Shown: positions 41,761 to 53,330, numbered from the stretch's first letter. The stretch: DNA of 64,000 bases from Cryptomeria japonica (GCF_030272615.1 NC_081413.1:142811976-142875975); one strand, 5' to 3'. The notes: generated by a model from the sequence alone, not told the origin. Numbers and translations: made by a program.

Positions 41761-43823
41761 TCGAAAATCTCATTTTTGGCCTCTCAAGCATCATCAAATC
41801 TTCATTTCTAGCCAGGTTGGAATCAGAATCTCGTACGAGTTCCTTTTTGCACTCAGACGAAAATTTGTTCTAACACATACGAGCTTTTAAGGATACTAAA
41901 TTGTCGTACGAGCTCCATTTTGCACTCGTACGGTCACGAAAGGACACTCATACTATCAGGTAAATAGTGTCATACAAAATTGTGCTTCTATGTTTTCAAA
42001 GCAATTTACATTTTAGGGTTTTCATGCTTTAATTTGGTTGTTACTAATGCTAACCCTGGTCTGTTTGTGAGTTTTTTTGGTAGCCTAACTAGTTTTTGGA
42101 GGACGATTTTCAAAGATTACACTTGTCAAATCTTCATTTCACCATAACACATCATGACTACTAATGCATCTATTTTTCAGGTTGCCTAGGAGGACTCAAC
42201 CAAACTTTATATCTTCTTTAAATTTTCTAGTCACATTTGATTTTGCTAATGGAAATGAACAATCATGTATTATGTGTTTTGATGATAGGTGAGTATGCTC
42301 TCACCTTTCTTAGGTGATCAGAAAGATAGACTCATCCTTTTCTTTCATTAGTGCATATCTTTAGTGGGCCTGCCCTCCCGAGGAGCTAATAACTCTAAGC
42401 CATTACAGTCGGTGAGAGGGGAATGACCCAAGTGGGAATGGCTAACGCCAAGTACTCCAACCCACTATAAAATAAATGTGATTTGATGAAAATCAAGTCA
42501 ACGATAGTGCTTGGGAATAGCTCTCCTCCATACCTTCGGGTATATAAAACCTTGGTTTTCAAGCCTGGGAGACCTCTTATTTGAGTATTATACCCCGGCG
42601 CGCTGAACGGATCCCTTACTAGTTCTAGTTAAATTAGAAGCTACCCAATTCACCTCCAAAAGGGTGATAATATTTGTGCAAGAGAGATAGTAACTCGTCC
42701 AAGACACTTTCCATATAGTTCCCCCATTAGCATTTGGAGTTAGATAATACGATGTTGAGAATCCACTGCATGAGACTTAGCGGTCGTATTTTGGTTAGCT
42801 ATTGGGTGTGTACCTAAGCTTGCTAGCAAAGGTTTTCTCTCTTAACCAACTTCCTTAGGTAGCGTAATGTTCTTGAGGTCACTTATCATATCACATGTTT
42901 GTTGTGACTTCATCCCTAAAATAGAAAATTAAACATTTAAAACTAGAAAACATAAGCAAAACATCAAACTTCAATGATCAAAATTTTATCCAAACAACAT
43001 TTTTTACCTCTGTTTTATCTTGAGTTGTATGAGCTTGTGTTTTGTCATATAAGCCTTATTGTCTATCATGTGGTTTAGAAAGTTTTATCGTAAGAGACCT
43101 CTGGTTTATTATTTTTCTTAGTGGGAATTGGCATACAAGATTGTGCTTTGTCATATGAAATTCCTGATTTGTCGTATGGGTCTATATGTGTTGTCGTATG
43201 AAGCTGCCTAAACTAACTTACAAATTTTTGTCTCTGTTGGTCCATGGTTGTCTTCTTGCACATCTTTTTCAAATCTGTCATATTTTCTCAGTCAATTTAT
43301 AGTGATCATAAACACCTGTCATTTGTCATTTTATGCTTGGGTTGTCTTATTGGTTTACTTGGTCAAGTTATCATTTGTCAAATTGGATTCTAAAGCTAAA
43401 CACCTCAAGACTCTCAAGTACTCACCCTCAAAAAGTTCAAGATCTAAACATCTCAAAGTGCATCATCACCCTCTTTGATAAACTGATCACTCACAACATA
43501 GTTTCCCATAAGGATCTATCATCCTTTATCATGAAACTACAACGTTTGGTTAGGACAATCTTGTCCCACATCGTAGGATATATCGTTCCTATTGGACTTG
43601 TTTTTTATCAAATCATCATCATCGCACTCCAAAACCAAAGATCGAAAAACTTGTAAAATTGTAAGCACTTGAATCATCTTTTCATGTCATATCACTCTGT
43701 CACATTTACATTGACGAGTTGATCACTTATCAAAATAACTTTTGGACAATTGAATCCTAGCACAACATCTAAGACACATGTATGCTCGTTTTAACCAGAG
43801 CTCAGAGATGAAAGATCTTAGAG
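41761..43823 (+). other. Untranslated leader of G1
   Basis: About 2 kb without a credible gene. It contains repeated CGTACG/CGTATG words (41826-41960 and 43139-43205) and a structured zone (42360-42660) with a UUCG hairpin. The frames at 43248-43656 show no domain. Long leaders are usual for Tat-type Gypsy elements. Confidence 0.6.
42530..42543 (+). other. C(UUCG)G tetraloop hairpin in the leader of G1
   Basis: ATACC-TTCG-GGTAT: a perfect 5-bp stem closed by C-G around UUCG, the most stable RNA tetraloop class. It lies about 780 bases after the PBS. Confidence 0.55.
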
Positions 43824-45560
43824 ATGGAAATCAAAACATTTGAAATAACTGAAGAGAATAGAACCATGGAACATGAAGATGAAATACACGTTGAAGAAGA
43901 AATAATAGAACAACATGTTAGAGACATCAAAAAAGATCCCCAATTCGATAAATTTATGGAGAAAATATTGGAGGGAGACAAAGAAAAATACTTCCTAATG
44001 TTAGCAAGAATTGATGCTACACTCCACCAAGATTTTGATGTGAACAAATTGAAACAAAAGAAAAGTGACCCTCCTCCTAGTAATGAACAATATGAGGAGA
44101 GTTTTGGTCTTAAAATGAATGAAACATCAGTTCCTAGTAACACAAGAACCAATGAAGAAACTTACATTCCCAAAAGAGATGTAGAAATTCTAAATACTGT
44201 TCAACCCAATGGAGATACAAGAAAGGGTAGAGATGATACAAGAAGAGACCAAGATCCTCCTAGAATGCAAAATCATGGTTATCCAAGAACAAATCATGTT
44301 GATAATCCTATCACAACTCTCACACAACAAATACAAACACTGCAAACACAAATTCAAGATATGCAAAAGAGGAAATGTTAGAAGATACTCACTTCAAGAA
44401 ATTTGTCCGTATCCATTCGACAAAAATATAAACATGATACCATTTCCTATAGGTTTTAAAACTCCTAGATACAAAAAATATGATGGAAGCACTGACCCTC
44501 AAGATCATATACAAGAATTTTGCAAAATGAGTATGGAGTTTGCACATGAGGATACCTACTTAATGAGATTATTTCTGAAAAGTTTAACTGGACTAGCTAA
44601 TGGTTCTCTAAACTTCCACGTGGAATTAGATCATTCTCAGAATTGGTGGATAAGTTTGTTTCACAATACTCTTACAACATACAACATGAAGTAACAATGC
44701 TAGACCTATGTAATGCCAAACAAAAGAGTGGAAAACCTTTCATGACATTTTTACAATGATGGAGACGCTTAGCTTCACGATATCCTTCTACAGTGCCAGA
44801 GTATGAAAAAATGAACATATTCATAGACAACCTAAATGATGAAATGAGTTATCATCCTAAAATGCAAGGAAATAAAAGTTTTGGAAAGATGATTGATAAT
44901 GGAATCAGAATGGAGGAAGCCATGATAAAGAAAGGTGAATTGAAAATATACAAAGATGGAGTTCATCCTCCTAACAACACTAATAACAACAATCACAATG
45001 ATAAGCTAAAGTTTTGGAATAGAAATCATAATGTAGTCAATGATTGTATAGTGGATAACAACAATGTGAAACCAAAGCAACTGATTTTCAATTTATCCTA
45101 TCACTCAACAGTGGCTCAGCAAAACAAACATCACCAAAAAGCAACTATCAAAAATTTCTTTCGAAGGCAATTTACAAACATTGGTCAACCCCTTGGGTCT
45201 GCACTAAAGACACTTCTCACAAACAAATTGATTACTTTGCCAGAAGAAAGGAACTACAAACCTCAAGTAAAACTACCTTGGTGGAATGATAACCATTATT
45301 GTGATTTCCATCAAAACAAGGGACATCACATAGATAATTGTCAGCGATTGAAACATGTCATCCAATATTTGATTGATAACGGAGTAATAGCAGTGGATGG
45401 ACATACAACAAACAAATCACATACAACTTTTAAAACTCCGCTTCCAAACTATGAGAAGGGTGAATCATCAACAAAAAATAATGGTAAGGGTAAAGTGAAG
45501 GTAAACAACACTCATACATATGATAATGTGGTAAATGTGATTATAGTTAAAGAAAAGTAA
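43824..45560 (+). pseudogene. Gypsy gag of G1
   Basis: Starts at 43824 with an acidic N-terminus. A frameshift near 44385 moves to the frame with ICPYPFDKNINMIPFPIGFK, the Tat-type retrotrans_gag entry, then KYDGSTDPQDHIQEF and LFLKSLTG. A second shift near 44610-44700 and a TGA inside FLQ*WRR (near 44758, Arg expected) follow. The third segment (44793-45560) has MRIEEAM-like capsid end, a polar linker and a knuckle of C-x2-H-x4-H-x4-C type (CDFHQNKGHHIDNC, near 45300-45340). Gag would form the particle; this copy cannot make it whole. Confidence 0.85.
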
Positions 45561-45608
45561 AATCAAGAACCTGCTCATGCTATCACAAGAAGCAAAGCTA
45601 AACTTGTT

Positions 45609-46180
45609 TTGCCAGGTCCTACAACAAACACATCATCCACTACAAAACAATACAATCTAGTGGATCAATTACAGAAAACACCCCCCCCCCAAATATCCAT
45701 CTTGGAACTTTTAAAGCTTTCACCTGCACACAAAGAAATTCATGAACAAGCATTGGTAGATAAAACAGTGTCTAAATATTTGGATATAGATAAATTCCAA
45801 ACCATGGTGGGACACCTCACAACCCCTCACTGCTTATCATTCAGTAAAGAAGATGACATGTCCCTACAACATCCCCATAACACTCCCTTTCATATCAAAG
45901 TCATCATTCATAAGACGCGAGTTAAATGTGTGCTAATAGATGGAGGAGCTGGTTTAAATATTTTCTCTTTGAGTCTAGTCTGTGCTTTGGGTTATTCAAA
46001 AGATGCAGTTGATCCCCGAAAAAAGATCACCATAAAAGCCTATGATGAAGAAGAGCATTCCTCTAAGGGAATTGTGATGTTACCCATCAGAGTGGGACCT
46101 TTGTAGAAAGACATAGCATGCCAAGTTCTAGACTTAGACTTATCATATAACATACTCTTGGCGAGACCCTAGATACATGA
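45609..46180 (+). pseudogene. Gypsy protease region of G1, truncated
   Basis: In the open part (45609-46106) a linker leads to the aspartic protease motif VLIDGGAGLNIFS (near 45930-45965), then a flap region (KAYDEEEHSSKGIVMLPI). After a TAG, LDLSYNILLARP and a further stop mark the protease C-terminus. The following RT domain is absent: sequence becomes unrelated and C3 begins at 46285. Confidence 0.82.
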
Positions 46181-46284
46181 AATACAAGCTATGCCCGAAG
46201 ATGGTAAAAATGCAGTAAGGTAAATCTAGATGGTTAGGATGCAAACAAAATACTAAAACATGGTAAAACATGAAACATGAATCA

Positions 46285-47755
46285 TGTTGGCATATGTGCA
46301 GAGCTTGATGACATGATGATATTGTATGTTGTCATTGATGTCAATATGCTAAAGTATGAACTGGTATATGTGAGAATCGGTATGATATTGTGAATCGTTA
46401 TATGTGAGAATCGGTATATGTGAAAAAGTGAAGCGGTATGTTGGAATGAGAACCGATATATGGGAAGTTTTGTATCAGGGTTTCATTTGGCATGACTACC
46501 AATTGGTAGTCTCAACCTCTGGGTTTCTGGTTGATGCATTCCAAGCCTGTGTGATTCAACTGATGACATCTTGTGATGAGTTAACATTGTAATGAAGATC
46601 AATTAGTGTTGCCATGTCAACCTTGTGCGCATGAAGGATGTCCTTGAGGAATTTGCTTGGAGATTGATCCTATCTACCTTGGGAATGTGTGAAGTCTCTG
46701 TAAACAATGGAGAACGCGTGATGGGTTATCAACTTCCTAAAGTGGCAAAGAATGAAGGTTGGAGAATGTCTTGAGATCTGTTCAAGGCTATTGTGTTAAA
46801 TGTAGCATGATTAACTATCAAGATTGAACGGACTGAATTGTTAAACCTAAATGTTTAGGGTTTAGGGTTTATGCTACCGACCTATCTATTTTCTATAAGT
46901 TTGATGATATTTTTCATTTTGAAGTTGTTGGAAAATGTTATGTGTGTATCCAAGTCAAGAGATACTTGATTCTTGCCAGACTGGAGAAGTGTGTTGATAC
47001 CTAAAGAGTGTGATTGCAGAAGCAAAGGAGCTAAAGTGGATCTGCCTTGGCATTGTGTGCTATTATCAGATTAGTGTATTACCTGTTAACTTCTAACCAT
47101 TTTAGCAGTTGGAAAATCCCTTAATTAGGTAGCTTTAACAAGCTTCTATGTAAATCCTTTAACAGGGTGACTCAATTCAATGAGTTCTTCAAATCCTCTT
47201 GCAAGGTAACCTTTAATCGAGTATTTAGCCATCCCTTAACCAGGTGATCCCTAGAAGGATTGGTTCCTAGCAGAACCTAATGTATAAGTCTTTAGCCAGA
47301 CTAGGCTCCTAATAGAGTGGACTTTAGAAGAGTTCAAAGAACAACTTGTGGGTATTCATCCCCACCGTGGTTTTTCCCAGTTGGGTTTCCACGTGAAAAA
47401 TTAGTGTGTCATGTGTAATGCTTTTCATGTGATGCTTTAATATTTTCTATCAAGTGGTAAAGCATGTTGAACTGACAGTCATTATATTTTTTATGATATA
47501 TTACTTGTTTATGCATACAGGTGAAGTGGAAATGAGATATTAGATTGTGTGGAGATCTAAGTGTTTACCAGTTTATGTATTTCATACTCTCACTGTGTTT
47601 TGCCAGTAGTGCTTTGATTTAGACTGGTGTTACTGTTTACCAGTCAAGTGTAGTTTTTGTAGTCAAACTGGTTCAGGGAAAGTTTTTTTGCCTGTACTGA
47701 TTCACCCCCCCCTCTCAGTACCGGTTTGGTACTAACTGTTCATCATTATTCATCA
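46285..47755 (+). repeat. 5' LTR of C3
   Basis: 1,471 bp, TGTTGGCAT...TTCATCA. Contains TTTAGGGTTTAGGGTTT (46854-46870), the hairpin-like box GTGG...CCAC (47367-47392), and TTCACCCCCCCCTCTCAGTA near the 3' end. Confidence 0.9.
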
Positions 47756-47757
47756 AT

Positions 47758-47769
47758 TGGTATCAGAGC
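47758..47769 (+). other. Primer-binding site of C3
   Basis: TGGTATCAGAGC, two bases after the LTR. Confidence 0.93.
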
Positions 47770-47826
47770 ATCTTCTAGGTCCTCTGTGTTGTAAGCTTAA
47801 CCGCTTGAGGAAAATATCCTACTCTA

Positions 47827-48815
47827 ATGATGAAGAGGGAAGGTCCAAAGTTCAATAGAGATAACTTTAAGATATGGAAGGACAGAATGAAGATCTACAT
47901 TAGAAGCATGGGTACTCAACACTGGAGCTATGTTGAGAATGCTTATGTTATTCCTACCAGTACTCTCACCGATAATTAAAAAAAGAGAGATTTAGGAGAA
48001 TGGGCAAGTCATGGAAGCCCTAATCAACAGTCTATCTAACATTGAGTTTATTGATGTTCAAGATAAAGATAATCCCAAAGAAGTATGGGATGCTCTAGAG
48101 AATATCTATGATGGTGATGAGCATGTGAAACAAGCTAAGGAAGAGAGCCTTAGGGGAAATTTTGAAGACATGCAGATGGTTGAAGGAGAGACCATTCAAC
48201 AATATGGAATAAGAATCAAAACTGTTGTTGGAGACATCAAGACTGCAAGAGGTAAAATAGATGATTTCACTGTTGTTAGCAAAGTCTTGAGATCATTGTT
48301 ACTAGTCTATGCAATAAGGGTTTCTTCTTTTCAGGAGTTGAGGTCTATAGATAAGACAAAGGTATCCCTATACTCCATCATTGCTAAATTGACCGCATAT
48401 GAGCTAAATAATTATGATGACAGTATTTAGAAGACTGAATCAGCCTTTAGAGCATCTACTGCACCATCTAGAAAGGGAAAAGAAGCTAGTACCAGTTGTG
48501 AACCAAGACAAAGTAGAGAAATGGATGATGAGGAGATCCTGATGGAATTTGAAGTTGTCCTTGCCAAGAGACTTCCCAAGGGAACTGGTAAATAAAGAGG
48601 TAAGCTCCCTTTGAAATGCTTTTCTTGCAATAGGATAGGACACATTGTTGTAAACTGTCCTAATGGTGATAATAAGGAAAAACTAGAGAAGTTCAAAGGA
48701 GGAAATAGGAGAAAATGTTTTATAGAAATTGATGAAGGTGTCACTGATGAGGAATTAGAAGATGAAGAAAGTGAAGACATTGTGTTTGTAGCAGTTAAGG
48801 AAGATGTGTCAGACA
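47827..48815 (+). pseudogene. Copia gag and zinc knuckle of C3
   Basis: Begins MMKREGPKFNRDNFKIWKDR at 47827. A TAA and a frameshift near 47976-48000 precede the open capsid part (48011-48430; GDEHVKQAKEESLRG, IQQYGIRIK). TAG at 48428 replaces the Gln seen in C2 and C4, and TAA near 48593 replaces Tyr. The knuckle CFSCNRIGHIVVNC (near 48620-48660) is intact, unlike those of C2 and C4. An acidic linker (DEGVTDEELEDEESEDI) leads to the protease. Confidence 0.86.
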
Positions 48816-49420
48816 AGAAGGCTCTTGTCTCCCGCTTTGATAATTCCAATGAGTGGATTATTGACAGTGGTTGTTCTCACCACATGACTGGTGACCAGAG
48901 TAAGTTTCTATCTTTGGAAGAGTATGATGGTGGTGTGGTCCGATTTGGTAATGATGCACCATGCATGGTAAAAGGCAGTGGGTCCATCTCTCTAAATGGA
49001 AAAAGCAGTGTTGATAATGTGTATTGGGTAGAAGGTCTCAGGCACAACCTTTTGAGTGTTGCCCACTTGAATAATAATGGACTCACTCTGGAATTCAAAG
49101 ATGGAGTGTGCAAAATAGAAGGCTCTTGTCTCCCGCTTTGATAATTCGAATGAGTGGATTATTGACAGTGGTTGTTCTCACCACATGACTGGTGACCAAA
49201 GTAAGTTTCTATCTTTGGAAGAGTATGATGGTGGTGTGGTCCGATTTGGTAATGATGCACCATGCATGGTAAAAGGAAGAGGGCCCATCTCTCTAAATGG
49301 AAAAAGTAGTGCTGATAATGTGTATTGGGTAGAAGGTCTTAGGCACAACCTTTTGAGTGTTGCCCACTTGAATAATAATGGACTCACTCTAGAATTCAAA
49401 GATGGAGTGTGCAAAATAAA
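48816..49420 (+). repeat. Tandem duplication of the protease segment in C3 (unit 301 bp)
   Basis: Bases from about 48818 (AAGGCTCTTGTCTCCCGC) recur from about 49119, offset 301 bp. Both copies carry the protease motif IIDSGCSHHMTGDQSKF and the following GNDAPCMVKG and NLLSVAHLNNNGL segments. Because 301 is not divisible by 3, the second copy is out of frame with the first. The two units differ at a handful of sites. Confidence 0.88.
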
Positions 49421-50600
49421 AGGAAAGAGTGGTGAACTAATGGCCACCAGTATGCAGACCAGAGGTAACTTATTTCAGCTGAATGCAAATATCAGTACAT
49501 GTCTAATGACTAAGTTTGATGATAGCTGGATATGGCATAGGAGACTCTACCATGTAAATTTTGATAATATTGTGAAGGCCAGTAATATCAAGGCAATTAG
49601 AGGATTTCTCGTGCTGAGAAAACTAGAGAATCCTTTGTGCAAAGAGTGTCAATTGAGGAAAATGTCTTCCTCAACCTTCAAAGGTAAATCTTTCACTACA
49701 GACAATTTACTTGATCTTGTGCATATTGATTTGTGTGGTCCTATGAAAACTAGGAGTGTGCAAGGAGATAGGTACTTTATGATTCTCACTGATGACTGCT
49801 CAAGAATGATGTGGGTCACATTCTTGAAAGATAAGTTTGAAGCTTTTGGAAAGTTCAAAGCTTTCAGAGCACTAGTTTAAAAGGAAAGTGGTAAGAGGAT
49901 TAAGTGCCTAAGAACTGATCAAGGAGGAGAATTCACTTCCAGTGAATTCAACAAGTACTATGAAGTGAATGAAATCAAGAGGTAACTGGCTGCCCCCCGG
50001 ACTCCACAGCAAAATGTCCTAGCAAAGAGGAACAACTGGACTATAGTTGAAGCAGCCAGAACGATACTGATTCAAGGGAAGGTTGCTCACACCTTCTGGA
50101 GAGAAGCAGTGAGCACTGTAGTCTACACTATGAATCAAGTACTCATCAAGAAAGGTAAGGATAAAAAATCTTATGAGTATTGGACCGGTAAGAATCTTGT
50201 AGTAAGCTACTTTAGAGTGTTTGGTAGCAAATATTATATCAAGAGGAGTGAATATCAGAGAAAGTTTGATGCAAAATGTGATGAGGGAATATTCCTAGGA
50301 AATTCCACCAAGAGAAAAGTTCTCAAGTGTTTCAACAATAGGACTAAGAGAATTGTTGAAAGTATTAATGTCAGAGTTGATGAAACCTCTAAGAATCCTA
50401 AGGAAACCTATAGTGAGCGAGTGGTAGATGAACCGGTTGTAACCTTCTGGGAACCGGTTGCAAAACAACCTAGTACCAGTAATAGTGCTTCTACACTGGT
50501 AGATGTTGATGCTGATGAAGATGAGGATGAAGAAGAAAAGAAAGAGGAAACAACTAAGATCATTCCTAGGTATGTAAAGTTGAATCATGATCCAAAGTAG
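49421..50600 (+). pseudogene. Integrase region of C3
   Basis: Pre-integrase (RRLYHVNFDNIVKASNI), then the integrase core with DLCGPMKTRSV and LTDDCSRMMWVTFLKDK. TAA at about 49878 replaces Glu (LV*KESGK). The second catalytic Asp is present (LRTDQGGEFTSSEF). TAA near 49984 replaces Gln, and the NG box reads AKRNNWT. The frame reopens at 50109-50600 (YEYWTGKNLVVSYFRVFG), followed by an acidic linker. It ends in TAG at 50598-50600, also present in C4. Confidence 0.85.
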
Positions 50601-50972
50601 ATCATAAGAGATAAGGATGCATGAAATCTTACAAGAAGAAAGGTCAGAGAAAATTCTTGCATGATCTCTGAATTTGAGCCTAAAACATTTAAAGAGGCAC
50701 ATAAAGATGAAGACTAGATCAAGGCTATGGATGAGGAACTTGACCAGATAGAAAAGAATGGTACATGGCATTTGGTACCCAGACCTGAGCATAAAAATGT
50801 CATCGGCACCAAATGGGTTTTCAGAAATAAGCTGAATGAAGATGGCATAGTGGTAAGAAACAAAGCCAGACTAGTGTGTAAGGGATATGCTCAAGAAGAA
50901 GTTGAAGACTATGGAGAAACCTTTGTTCCAGTAGCTAGATTGGAAGGAGTTTGTATGCTTCTTGCATATGAA
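50601..50972 (+). pseudogene. Truncated RT start of C3
   Basis: After the linker (FEPKTFKEAHKDED) comes the family-wide TAG (50715-50717), then [47 protein letters not shown] and ARLEGVCMLLAY. The fingers domain ends there; C2 and C4 continue with the KGFKVYQ segment. The next bases belong to G2 RNase H on the other strand. Confidence 0.87.
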
Positions 50973-51340
50973 GGAGGGAGCCACTGGTAGCCATTGCATC
51001 TACAACCCTATTGTTTGTTCGTGGGACTTGATCAAACTTGATTATTGTGAAGGGCTGCTTAAGATCTTCAACCATGCTATGATAGGGAAGTAGTTTGTCA
51101 TCTTTTGTTTGTTATTTTTCATTGACTTGCTTTATGAAAAGTTGGGAATCACCATAGACTTGTAATTCCCTTATCTTCCACTGGATAGCCAAGTGTAATC
51201 CTGTAATGAGTGCCACATATTCTGCGATGTTGGTACATGCAAAATCTATCTTTTAGGACTTTGGGATGCAATCTCCTTGAGGTGTGATTAGTAGTATTCC
51301 TGCCCTCGATCCATTTTGTGTGCAAGAGCCATCAAAGTAT
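50973..51340 (-). pseudogene. Gypsy RNase H of G2, distal part
   Basis: Minus-strand translation gives FACTNIAEYVALITGLHLAI and ELQVYGDSQLFIKQV, the typical Gypsy RNase H (TNN-AEY-A-L-GL and YGDSQL with catalytic Glu and Asp). Stops are present. It is cut at about 50973 by the junction with C3 and continues across S3. Confidence 0.82.
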
Positions 51341-52136
51341 TGTTGGCATATGCACACTCCAATGAGACATTATATGTGATTGAAGGTTTTGTCATTGATG
51401 GCAACCTTGCAATCCTATGGCACCGACAAAGACATTATACTGGCATCAGCAGATCACACTCTACACTGGCACTCAGGACACCGACACCGGCACAGAAGAA
51501 AGGAAGTATACCGGCACAGAGGCTGACATGATTTTTGTTATATAATATTTTGTTTATTATTGTAAGTCGACACTGCATTTTGTAAAATGACTCTTATATA
51601 TACAAGAGATCATTGTAGACATTTTGTAATGTGAAGAATGTGATGTAGAAGATATAGAGAAAAATATTAGGCAGACCTATTATACGAAATATAGGTTAAG
51701 GGGTATATGTAAAGAACAGAGCAGGAACCGGTACTAAATCTGGCATTGAAGATGCTATTGTGAAGTAGTACAAGATATTGGATTTGTAGAATCCTTATTG
51801 TAAGTTAGTGAGACTTCCCTTTGAGCAGTGAGCTCTAGGCAGTTGGCCTTCCTGCATGTGCAGGCCCCTATTGTAAGTAATATTCTCTTATTGGCTAGTG
51901 AGCGAATATTGTGGGTCACAAATCCCACCGAGATTTTTCCCACACCAGGTTTCCTTGTTAACATCTTGTGTTATGGTGTGCTTTTCATGTGGATGTACTT
52001 GATTCTGTTTATTGCATTATTTATTGTATATCGGTAAACTGTTATATTATGTTCTGCATGTTTTAAGTTAGGAAATTCTAATCACTGGTTAGATACTGAT
52101 TCACCCCCCCTCTCAGTATCTATGGGACCCCTAACA
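51341..52136 (+). mobile_element. Solo LTR S3 inserted in G2
   Basis: 796 bp, TGTTGGCATATGC...CCCCTAACA, with exact target duplication AGTAT (51336-51340 and 52137-52141). Contains TTTTTCCCACACCAGGTTTC (51931-51950) and TTCACCCCCCCTCTCAGTA near the end, boxes shared with C2-C4, E1 and H. There is no interior. It probably arose by recombination between the two LTRs of a complete element. Confidence 0.88.
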
Positions 52137-52141
52137 AGTAT

Positions 52142-52640
52142 AACTTCCATGTGGAGGATGTGGTGATAGTCATAATGAATTCATCTGTTAGTTCTGTGAG
52201 AATAGGATGGTCACCTGGCAGTGGAGTGTCAGTGAGTTGATCTCAGATGACTTGCCCTTTGATTGTTTTTCTGTCTACATACTCAATGTCAAACTTGCTT
52301 AACAACATGACCCATTTAGTGGTTCTGCCAGTGAGGGTAGCTTTTGACAAGAGATATTTAAGTGGGTCAATTTTAGCAATCAGTTTTTTTTTGGTGTTCA
52401 ACATATAGTGTCAGAGTTTCTATGTACTAAACACCAATGTCAAGCATGCTCTTTCAATTGGGGTATAATTGAGTTCATACCCCACTAGTGTCTGAATTTT
52501 GTGTCTTTGTGCAATAGGTGTGCAAATGGATGGCACTTATTTGCCAGTTGTGAATAAAATGTGTAACAGAATGGAGTTTCCCATGGAGGCTACGCAGCTG
52601 TCTGAGAGTTTTTGGTGGAGGCATTTCCATGATGGCTTTT
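52142..52640 (-). pseudogene. Gypsy RT/RNase H connection of G2
   Basis: Minus-strand translation in broken frames follows the connection and early RNase H of Tat-type Gypsy elements (for example LSKFDIEYVDRK and PLKYLLSKATLTGRTT segments near 52275-52350). Several stops. S3 separates it from the rest of RNase H. Confidence 0.65.
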
Positions 52641-53330
52641 ACCTTTGCAGGATCGACCTTGATGCGTCTACGAGAAATAATGAAACCTAGTAGTTTTCCC
52701 TATGTCACACCAAAATCACACTTCTTAGGATTCAAGCGCAATTTGTATTTTTCCAATCTTTCAAAGATCTGCTTTAAGATAGGGATGTGTTCTTGTCTTG
52801 TCTTTGATTTGTCTAGAAGATCATCCACATAGTCCTCCATTACTTTATGCAAGAGGTCATGAAAAATTGTTGTCATGGCACGCTGATATGTGGCTCTAGC
52901 ATTTTTTAGGCCAAAAGACATGACCTGGTAATAGAAAGTCCCCCATGGTGTTTGAATGTAGTTTTATGTTGATCTTCATTTGCAATCTTGATTTGATTAT
53001 ATCCAGAAAATCCATCCATAAGTGATAGCATCTCATGTCTTGTTGTAAGGTCCACAATCATATCTATGTTGGGGAGCAGGAAATCATCTTTATGACAAGC
53101 TTTGTTTAGATCTCAGAAATCAGTGTAGATGCAGATGCTCCTAGCAAGTTTTCTGACAAGTACAATGTTGGATACCCATTCAACATAGTCTATTGGTTTG
53201 ATGAATTTTGCATCTAACATTTTTTGGAGTTCTGTCTTGACTAGGAGTGTAATATGCGGATGCATTTTGTCCAACTTTTGTTTTACAGGTTTTGCCTATG
53301 GGCGGACAGCAAGATTATGAACCACCAAGT
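52641..53330 (-). pseudogene. Gypsy reverse transcriptase of G2
   Basis: Landmarks in order on the minus strand: KQKLDKMHPHITLLVK (near 53255), IDYVEWVSNIVLV (near 53170-53190), TDF*DLNKA with TGA or similar stop where Arg is expected, DDFLLPNIDMIVDL, LSLMDGFSGYNQIKI (near 53000), FGLKNARATYQRAM, and the catalytic EDYVDDLL box (near 52825-52850). The Y-V-D-D site is intact, but frames change near 52925-52960. RT would synthesise the cDNA. Confidence 0.88.

Larger units (their letters stand above)
41299..46284 (+). mobile_element. Ty3/Gypsy element G1 (Tat-like), 3' truncated by C3
   Basis: The end of a 5' LTR (to 41740), a TGGCGCC-type PBS, a 2 kb leader, gag and protease lie on the plus strand. 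Homology fades at about 46190 and C3's LTR begins at 46285, so RT, RNase H and integrase are missing. H is inserted in or near its 5' LTR; the left part may lie before 27136. Confidence 0.82.
46285..50972 (+). mobile_element. Ty1/Copia element C3, 3' truncated within RT
   Basis: The 5' LTR (46285-47755), PBS and gag-protease-integrase-RT start are on the plus strand, same family as C2 and C4. It stops after ARLEGVCMLLAY at about 50970 and joins G2. There is no 3' LTR, so no target duplication can be tested. Confidence 0.88.

Noticed and set aside
43248-43656. Overlapping plus-strand frames as a small gene before G1 gag
   Set aside because: Hydrophobic/Ser-rich without motif, and within the expected leader. 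Evidence too weak.
43802-44152. Minus-strand frame over the G1 gag
   Set aside because: Antisense of gag; Ser-rich from the complementary acidic codons.
46280-46290. Target duplication for C3
   Set aside because: The 3' end of C3 is missing, so no second copy exists to compare.
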